Below are positions 58,722-64,000 of a DNA stretch of 64,000 nt, one piece after another. Position 1 is the first letter of the stretch. The number at the start of each line of letters is the position of its first letter. The notes beneath the pieces were generated by a model that worked only from the letters and a program-made list of their open reading frames with translations, made no database searches and had not been told where the DNA came from. Location of the stretch: positions 2,507,434 through 2,571,433 of the forward strand of contig FP929036.1 in assembly GCA_000209815.1 (NCBI GenBank), given 5' to 3'. The position numbers and the translations under genes are program-made. The DNA comes from Butyrivibrio fibrisolvens 16/4 (lineage in GTDB: Bacteria > Bacillota > Clostridia > Lachnospirales > Lachnospiraceae).

Positions 58722-60102
58722 TTGCGTTAGTTTCTCCCTCAGCCACACCTTCTGTGGCATCTTTAGTAAAAATAACTCTCAGTGTCATTAATATCAGCTG
58801 AATATCAAGAAGTACGCTACACTTTTCACAATAAATCATATCCAGCTTAAGCTTATCGTATGATGTAGTGTTGTACTTTCCGTAAACCTGTGCGTAGCCT
58901 GTAAGACCAGCCTTTACGTGAGTACGGAATGCAAACTCCGGAACTTCCTTCACATACTCTGCAATGATTTCTGGGCGCTCTGGACGAGGACCAACGAATG
59001 ACATTTCGCCCTTAAGAATATTGAAGAACTGTGGAAGCTCATCAATACGTGTGGCACGAATGAAGTGTCCAATAGGAGTTATTCTGTCATCATTTACACT
59101 GGCAAGTCTTGCCTTACCGTCCTTCTCTGCGTCTGTGATCATTGAACGGAACTTCATAATCTTGTATTCTTTTCCACCGATTGTGCAGCGAGTCTGTTTA
59201 TAAAAGACTGGGCCGCCATCATAAGCGTGGATAAGTATAGCTGTCACAAGCATAATTGGTGAGGAAAGGATGATTCCTATTCCTGAGATGATGATATCTC
59301 CCAATCGCTTGATAGCAGATGAAATACCATCCATTCCAACATTCTTGCAAAGGTAAAGTGGTGTATCAAAAAGATTAACCTCTTCAGAACCCTTAATCAG
59401 AATATCTGAAATCTTTGGAGTGAAATAAACTCTCTTACCTGTTGCAAAACAAGCCTTTACAATGTCATTTCTAATCTCCGCTGGAACATCGTTAATAAGA
59501 ACAGCATCGTAATTTTCCAGCTCTCTTGTAATCTTCTCGATTGATTCTCTGCAGCTCATCTCGCCTGTGATGCTGTATTTATCAGCACGGCGATTCATCT
59601 TAAGTACCAAATCATTTTCGTACTCGCCAAAAATATTGAGAATAGAAAATGGTGGGAACCAGAATCTGTAAAGCTTTGTAGCTGTGTAGGTTACCATCAG
59701 CACAGCCAGTGCATCTGCCACCGTAAGCACAATTACATAACCAAGAGTCATCCACATCAGAGCTTTGATTCGTGTCATCAAAAGCAGGATTACGAACTCC
59801 AGTAAATTCACAAGTCCCATTGCGATGGCCTGTGACATGGTAAGAATAGAGATACGGCCACTTCCAATATCAAATCCCTTGAAGGTGTTGATAACAAGCA
59901 CCGTAAGAACTATGTAAAGTCCAATCATCAAATAGTTACCTACGCTTAAGAATCGCTGAGTCATCAGCATCTGAAAACGCAAGTACCACATAACGCCAAA
60001 GAGCGTGGCTAGTACTGCTACTAAAACCACGCTACTTACGAAGCGGTATACTTTCTTTCTTGTTTCGATATTATTCGTCTTTGTATTATTCATATTTTCC
60101 AT
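58711..60102 (-). CDS. polyprenyl glycosylphosphotransferase (initiating sugar transferase)
   Basis: About 463 residues, intact. Five helices: four in the N-terminal 125 residues and one at about 270 (GIGIILSSPIMLVTAILI). A soluble middle domain (ITRELENYDAVLINDV) lies between. The catalytic domain has YDGGPVFYKQTRCTIGGKEY, KFRSMITDAEKDG, DELPQFFNILKGEMSFVGP and KAGLTGYAQVYGKYN. The enzyme transfers a sugar-1-phosphate to undecaprenyl phosphate. Start chosen at the ATG at 60102, nine bases after GGAG; an ATG at 60117 touches that GGAG. The second palindrome lies just upstream. A paralogue with a frame break is at 39052-40426. Confidence 0.92.
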   Translation of the reverse strand: MENMNNTKTNNIETRKKVYRFVSSVVLVAVLATLFGVMWYLRFQMLMTQRFLSVGNYLMIGLYIVLTVLVINTFKGFDIGSGRISILTMSQAIAMGLVNLLEFVILLLMTRIKALMWMTLGYVIVLTVADALAVLMVTYTATKLYRFWFPPFSILNIFGEYENDLVLKMNRRADKYSITGEMSCRESIEKITRELENYDAVLINDVPAEIRNDIVKACFATGKRVYFTPKISDILIKGSEEVNLFDTPLYLCKNVGMDGISSAIKRLGDIIISGIGIILSSPIMLVTAILIHAYDGGPVFYKQTRCTIGGKEYKIMKFRSMITDAEKDGKARLASVNDDRITPIGHFIRATRIDELPQFFNILKGEMSFVGPRPERPEIIAEYVKEVPEFAFRTHVKAGLTGYAQVYGKYNTTSYDKLKLDMIYCEKCSVLLDIQLILMTLRVIFTKDATEGVAEGETNANVH

Positions 60103-60115
60103 AAAAGTTGTCTCC

Positions 60116-60198
60116 AAATGTTACACTAACAATTCATATGAACTCTTCCAATCACTAGATGTTCCTTTCAGAGTTATATGAAATTGTTAGTTACATTT
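60116..60198. repeat. 83-base imperfect palindrome, copy 2
   Basis: Arms 60116-60146 and 60170-60198 are complementary over about 29 positions with small bulges. The centre shares TCACTAGATGT with the palindrome at 45111-45190. It fills the gap between the GH25 gene (stop at 60211) and the sugar transferase start region. There is no U-run on either strand. Confidence 0.75.
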
Positions 60199-60210
60199 GA
60201 TCTTCAGTAT

Positions 60211-62775
60211 CTAGAAATACGAACGGTTCATATCTACGTGACCTTTTATTCCAGGTACGGAACCCTTGCTAGAATACTGCCACATTGAATACTTTCCGCC
60301 ATATGTACAGCTTGTATTGTACTGGGCAATCCAAATGTATGCGCTGCCGTTGATTGAGCCTGCATCCATTCTGTTTGTCATCCAGTTCTTACTACAGTAG
60401 AGACCTGCCTTGTAGCCAGATGACTGAACTGTAGATACAAACGCATTTACGATTGCTACACGCTGTGCATTTGAAAGATTATGCTGTCCTCTTGTTGTAT
60501 CCTCCATATCGATGTAGATAGGATATGCACAACCGCCAGCCTTGTTAGCCATTGCAACTGCCATTGAAGCTTCCTGAACAGCCTCTGCTTCATTAAGGGC
60601 ACGTGAGAAGATGTAAATGCCTGTAGCTACACCTGCTGACTTAGCACCCTTCATATTCTTGTAGAAATATGGGTCCTCATGAAGTAATCCATCACTCTGA
60701 CCTCTATATCCACATCTAATGATTGCAAAGCTAACTGCTGATTTAGCCTGATTCCAATCAATATTTCCCTGATACTTGGAAACATCGATTCCGTTACCCT
60801 TTACAAGAAGAGCTCCATCAGGACCAAAGTTATATTTAACACCCTGGATTACCTGCTCGCCTGTGGCCTTGTTACCATTCTTATCGAAGTAGTAGCTTGC
60901 ACCATCAAGTGACTGCCATCCATAATAAGTGTATGTAGCTGACTTGTAGTAATATGTCTTATCTTTATTGTAATCTGCAACTGTTGCAGGCTTTGAAAGT
61001 CCTTCATCAAGGAAGAGCACGTGGCCATCCTTGTCCTTTAGCTTCTCTGTAGAAGCTGTTCCATATCCTGATACAGTGTAAGTTACATTAAGAGTATTAT
61101 CCTTTTCGCCATCTGAGAATGTAGCAACACCAGCTAATTTATAATCTCCATCCTTAGTTACTGTAAATGTGCCCTTACCATCCTTCATTGTCACTGCTGT
61201 GCCATTGATAGTAACTGAGCTAACATTTGTTGTGGATGAAATTGTAAATACGCCATTAGCATAGCTCATATCAAGAGTAGCTTTCTCCTCACCATCTACT
61301 GTGGCAATCTTATGAACCTTTGCAGCAAGCAATAATCGATTCATATTCATAGAAACTGCCACTGGACGTTTCAAATTAAGTCCTGCATGATTATCCTCTG
61401 GAGTAGGCTCTGGTGTGCCCGTACTCTCAGGTGTTGGTGTAGGTGTGCCACTTGGCTTCTCGCTAGGAGATGGTGTTGGTGTATCACTAGGCTTCTCTGT
61501 AGGTGTAGGAGTTGGTGTGGCACTAGGCTTCTCACTAGGAGATGGACTAGCCGATGGGCTAGGTGTAGGAGTTGTGCTAGGGTTATTCTTCTTGTACTTG
61601 AATTCTACAGTCTTTTCCTTATCAGCCTTACCCTTGAGAGGATTCTCTGAAGCAAGTGTGTATCCATCAAAGTTCTTTGCTTCGAATGAATAATCTGCTC
61701 CCTGAGCTACTGCCTTTGTCTCCTTATCAAGCTCCTTACCATCGTCTGTCACATACTTTATTGTGATGTTATATGTCTTAGCCTTTGCCTTGTGGGTTAC
61801 TACTGTTTTTCCTTCACCCTTCTTTGTGGCCTTGCTGGTATTAGCTGTTACCTTTGGAGCTGGAATGTCAGCACCCTTTACAGCTGCTGCCTTTCCACCG
61901 CTTTCTACCTTTCTTGATTCAACAAACTCTAGGGTATCCTTTAATGTTTCCTCTACAGGAGTTGCTTCCTTAGGCTGCTGATCCTCGGCTGCCACATCCT
62001 TCTTAATCTGCTTTGTGATTTCCTTCTGAACCTTGTACTCAACCTTGTCCTTTACGTTAACTTCAGTTGCATAATTAGTTGGATTATAGATTGTCTCATT
62101 GTCGAAATCGTACATTACACAGGCAACATAATCACCTGGCTTAAGGTCCTTTTCGGCAATCATTCCGTCTTCGTCTTCATCAGTGTAAACTTCACCTTCC
62201 GCATCCTTAAGTGCCATTGCAAAAGACTGAATTGCCTCTTCTTTATCAAGAATCAACTGATATAGTGGGTCATCCTTGATGCGACCCTTCTGAGTCTCAA
62301 CCACCTCGCCATTTTCATCAGTTACAGTGATATCAACCTTTCTATCCTGAAGGATGTCAGAAACATTTCCATCCTCCCCGACAGCCTCATTAATCTTTGT
62401 ATCAACTTCTGTTATCTGGTCAATATATGACTGAAGCCCCTTGGCTGCATCTGGCTGTAAAAGCTTTACCTGAAATGGTACGCCAGTGATTGCATTATCC
62501 TCTTCATCAGCGATATAAATCGTAATGTCTTTTTCAAGAGATTCGCTGGTGAGCACTATGTTTTTAAACTCAGGAATATAAACATCCTCTGCTGCAGCTT
62601 CTTCCTCCACTACAACTTCTTCTACCACGTCATCATCAATGGTATCATTAAGAATTGCATATATTCCAGCGCCACCTGCTCCTAATGTTGCAACCGCTGC
62701 CACAGATGCTGCGGTAATTCTTGCTGCCTTACTTGTGGCAAATAAGAATCTTATGCTCTCCAAAATACCTCTCAT
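60211..62775 (-). CDS. membrane-anchored/secreted GH25 muramidase with MucBP, PST linker and wall-binding repeat
   Basis: About 854 residues from the ATG at 62775. One N-terminal helix (ARITAASVAAVATLGAGGAG) is a signal or anchor. A long acidic region with coil and prealbumin-like stretches reaches residue 330; a MucBP-like domain (YNITIKYVTDDGKELDKETK, FDGYTLASENP) spans about 335-395. A Pro/Ser/Thr linker with 12-residue repeats runs to about 460. After an Ig-like part come a wall-binding repeat (WQSLDGASYYFDKNGNKATG) and a C-terminal GH25 domain (about 655-854): GIDVSKYQGNIDW, YPIYIDMEDTTRG (DxE catalytic pair), WIAQYNTSCTYGGKYSMWQY. It cuts N-acetylmuramyl bonds and may open the wall for polymer attachment or export. 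Confidence 0.9.
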   Translation of the reverse strand: MRGILESIRFLFATSKAARITAASVAAVATLGAGGAGIYAILNDTIDDDVVEEVVVEEEAAAEDVYIPEFKNIVLTSESLEKDITIYIADEEDNAITGVPFQVKLLQPDAAKGLQSYIDQITEVDTKINEAVGEDGNVSDILQDRKVDITVTDENGEVVETQKGRIKDDPLYQLILDKEEAIQSFAMALKDAEGEVYTDEDEDGMIAEKDLKPGDYVACVMYDFDNETIYNPTNYATEVNVKDKVEYKVQKEITKQIKKDVAAEDQQPKEATPVEETLKDTLEFVESRKVESGGKAAAVKGADIPAPKVTANTSKATKKGEGKTVVTHKAKAKTYNITIKYVTDDGKELDKETKAVAQGADYSFEAKNFDGYTLASENPLKGKADKEKTVEFKYKKNNPSTTPTPSPSASPSPSEKPSATPTPTPTEKPSDTPTPSPSEKPSGTPTPTPESTGTPEPTPEDNHAGLNLKRPVAVSMNMNRLLLAAKVHKIATVDGEEKATLDMSYANGVFTISSTTNVSSVTINGTAVTMKDGKGTFTVTKDGDYKLAGVATFSDGEKDNTLNVTYTVSGYGTASTEKLKDKDGHVLFLDEGLSKPATVADYNKDKTYYYKSATYTYYGWQSLDGASYYFDKNGNKATGEQVIQGVKYNFGPDGALLVKGNGIDVSKYQGNIDWNQAKSAVSFAIIRCGYRGQSDGLLHEDPYFYKNMKGAKSAGVATGIYIFSRALNEAEAVQEASMAVAMANKAGGCAYPIYIDMEDTTRGQHNLSNAQRVAIVNAFVSTVQSSGYKAGLYCSKNWMTNRMDAGSINGSAYIWIAQYNTSCTYGGKYSMWQYSSKGSVPGIKGHVDMNRSYF
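61430..61580 (-). repeat. tandem repeats coding a Pro/Ser/Thr-rich linker
   Basis: About three 36-base units encode variants of SPSEKPSATPTP, TPTEKPSDTPTP and SPSEKPSGTPTP within the muramidase gene. The number of units could vary between strains by recombination or slippage. It is a flexible wall-spanning linker, not a CRISPR array. Confidence 0.85.
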
Positions 62776-62821
62776 AATCATCATCTCCAAAATCTTCTAG
62801 CAAAAAATATTATGCCAAAAA

Positions 62822-63400
62822 CTAATTAATTCCTTTTTCCTTGCAATACTCCTTGAAGCTTGCATTTACCTTATCCTTATCTGAAAGGATTAAATCTTCC
62901 TTTGTCATTCCTTCTGGAATAGGCCACTGAACATTGATATCTGGATCATCAAATGCAAGACCACCCTCATCATTTGGATGATAGAAATCTGTTACCTTAT
63001 AGCAGAACTCAGCGTAATCGCTGACTACTAGGAATCCGTGTGCGAATCCCTTTGGAATCATAAACTGCTTCTTGTTCTCTGCAGAAAGGAGGATTCCGTA
63101 GTGCTGACCAAATGTCTTTGAACCCTCACGAAGGTCTACAGCTACGTCGTAAACCTCTCCTGAGATTACACGAACAAGCTTGTCCTGTGGGAAGTTCTTC
63201 TGGAAGTGAAGACCACGAAGAACACCCTTCTTGCTTGCAGACTGATTATCCTGAACGAATTCGTAATCAAGGCCCTCAGCCTTCATATCGTTCTCATTGT
63301 ATGTTTCCATGAAGTAGCCTCTGTCATCGCCAAACACCTTAGGAGTGATGACGCAAAGGCCCTCAATGCCGTTAATATTTTTCTCAACTGTAATTGCCAT
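62822..63400 (-). CDS. rmlC: dTDP-4-dehydrorhamnose 3,5-epimerase RmlC
   Basis: 192 residues, cupin fold, intact. VITPKVFGDDRGYFMETYNE, NQSASKKGVLRGLHFQ (catalytic His in RGLHFQ), KLVRVISGEVYDVAVDLR and FMIPKGFAHGFLVVSDYAEF are the RmlC signatures, with the Tyr in the CYKVTDFYHP segment near the active site. It converts dTDP-4-keto-6-deoxyglucose to the L-lyxo form in dTDP-rhamnose synthesis. It lies 10 bases downstream of rmlA; rmlB and rmlD are not in the window and may lie beyond the right edge. Confidence 0.95.
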   Translation of the reverse strand: MAITVEKNINGIEGLCVITPKVFGDDRGYFMETYNENDMKAEGLDYEFVQDNQSASKKGVLRGLHFQKNFPQDKLVRVISGEVYDVAVDLREGSKTFGQHYGILLSAENKKQFMIPKGFAHGFLVVSDYAEFCYKVTDFYHPNDEGGLAFDDPDINVQWPIPEGMTKEDLILSDKDKVNASFKEYCKEKGIN

Positions 63401-63410
63401 AATTTACCTC

Positions 63411-64000
63411 TTATAATCCGTTTGAAATGTCTACGAGATATTGTCCGTAGGCTGTTTTCATAAGTGGCTCAGCAAGCTTTAAAAGCTGCTCCTTATCAAT
63501 AAAGCCACGCTTGTATGCGATTTCCTCGATGCAAGAAATGTACATTCCCTGACGTTTCTGGAAGGTGCTGACAAACTCTGCTGCCTGAAGAAGCATGTCG
63601 TGGTTTCCTGTATCAAGCCATGCAAATCCTCGACCGAGTGTCTCTACGTGGAGGTTGCCACGATTAAGGTATTCATTGTTAACAGCTGTGATTTCAAGCT
63701 CTCCACGTGCTGAAGGCTTGATAGTCTTTGCGATTTCTACAACTGAATTATCGTAGAAGTAAAGACCTGGAACAGCGTAATTGCTCTTAGGCTGTGCTGG
63801 CTTCTCCTCAATAGAGATAGCTACGCCATTTTCATCAAACTCTACTACACCGTATTCTCTTGGATCACGTACATAGTAACCAAAGATTGTAGCACCTGGC
63901 TCAGACTCTGTACGAGTTGCTGCAGAAAGGAGTACCTTTGAGAATGACTGGCCATAGAAGATATTGTCACCAAGTACAAGTGCAACAGCATCCTTTCCGA
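63411..64000 (-). CDS. rmlA: glucose-1-phosphate thymidylyltransferase RmlA, 3' part
   Basis: The start lies beyond the right edge; about 195 C-terminal codons are present and intact. [19 protein letters not shown] holds the GDN metal-binding Asp, [20 protein letters not shown] and [20 protein letters not shown] are typical of RmlA, and [17 protein letters not shown] is the conserved late motif. The ending [20 protein letters not shown] matches the usual RmlA C-terminus. Together with rmlC it shows that dTDP-rhamnose (or a related dTDP-sugar) feeds this polysaccharide. Confidence 0.95.
   Translation of the reverse strand, partial: GKDAVALVLGDNIFYGQSFSKVLLSAATRTESEPGATIFGYYVRDPREYGVVEFDENGVAISIEEKPAQPKSNYAVPGLYFYDNSVVEIAKTIKPSARGELEITAVNNEYLNRGNLHVETLGRGFAWLDTGNHDMLLQAAEFVSTFQKRQGMYISCIEEIAYKRGFIDKEQLLKLAEPLMKTAYGQYLVDISNGL

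Noticed and set aside
61430..61580. CRISPR-like tandem repeats
   Set aside because: They are in-frame codons for a Pro/Ser/Thr linker in the muramidase, with no spacers.
60100..64000. JUMPstart/ops-type antitermination element
   Set aside because: No GGCGGTAG-type motif is visible in the gaps; the true 5' leader of the operon lies beyond the window.

Overview
This window is one large surface-polysaccharide locus from a low-GC Gram-positive bacterium. It most resembles a Lachnospiraceae genome of the Butyrivibrio/Pseudobutyrivibrio kind. That placement is an inference from AT-rich coding sequence, GGAGG-type ribosome binding sites, a GH25 muramidase with MucBP and wall-binding modules, YfhO, DUF6056-like and DUF6077-like membrane proteins, and a MurJ-type flippase. 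Almost everything is read from the minus strand, so transcription runs from high to low coordinates. The one clear plus-strand gene is a MurJ/MviN-like flippase (24048-25583) with its own promoter and terminator. No rRNA, tRNA, CRISPR array, transposase or integrase is visible, and no gap between genes exceeds about 150 bases.

Layout in the direction of transcription. (1) 64000-58.7 kb: rmlA (cut by the window edge), rmlC, a GH25 muramidase and a polyprenyl-phosphate sugar transferase that would start a glycan. (2) 58.7-41.7 kb: two GT4 transferases, a Wzx flippase, a sugar N-formyltransferase, a PIG-L deacetylase, a capsule-type (KpsS/KpsC-like) transferase, LegB and PtmE homologues, a DUF2142 protein, more transferases, a LegI/NeuB synthase, a CMP-nonulosonate synthetase and a membrane protein fused to a metallo-beta-lactamase domain. 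This points to a legionaminic-acid-like sugar, perhaps N-formylated. (3) 41.7-29.0 kb: a Wzy polymerase, a second initiating sugar transferase, transferases, an SDR, a GtrB-like transferase, an acetyltransferase, a GT-C-like protein, and an aldolase/cytidylyltransferase/transferase trio that looks like a second route to a CMP-activated acidic sugar. (4) 28.9-25.6 kb: a secreted repeat protein, PssA and an OpgB/LtaS-like phosphoglycerol transferase. (5) 24.0-13.2 kb: GT-C-like membrane proteins, a GT2-GtrA fusion, an LpxD-like acyltransferase, a DltA-like ligase, a DltC-like carrier, a PLP decarboxylase and YfhO. (6) 13.2 kb to the left edge: a Fic protein, a beta-propeller-like protein, an AAC(3)-type acetyltransferase, transferases, a kinase/HAD/nucleotidyltransferase trio and two DUF6056-like proteins.

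An important caveat is that about 24 reading-frame breaks occur across roughly 55 kb. Nearly all are explained by one missing base in a short A or T run; two look like one extra base in a G8 or T7 run. Repairing each restores a full-length protein of normal size for its family, with lengths divisible by three. I read these mostly as sequencing or assembly errors and give the repaired gene spans, stating each break. One apparent fusion (CMP-nonulosonate synthetase to a membrane protein) probably arises the same way.

How the genes work together (inference): undecaprenyl-phosphate-linked repeat units are begun by the two sugar transferases, extended by cytoplasmic GT2/GT4 enzymes, flipped by Wzx (and possibly the MurJ-like protein), and polymerised by Wzy. 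At least eight large polytopic proteins, with GT2/GtrB/GtrA-type polyprenyl-phosphate-sugar synthases nearby, probably add side-branch sugars outside the membrane. N-formyl, acetyl, aminoacyl or aminoalkyl and phospho-linked groups would be added by the small modules.
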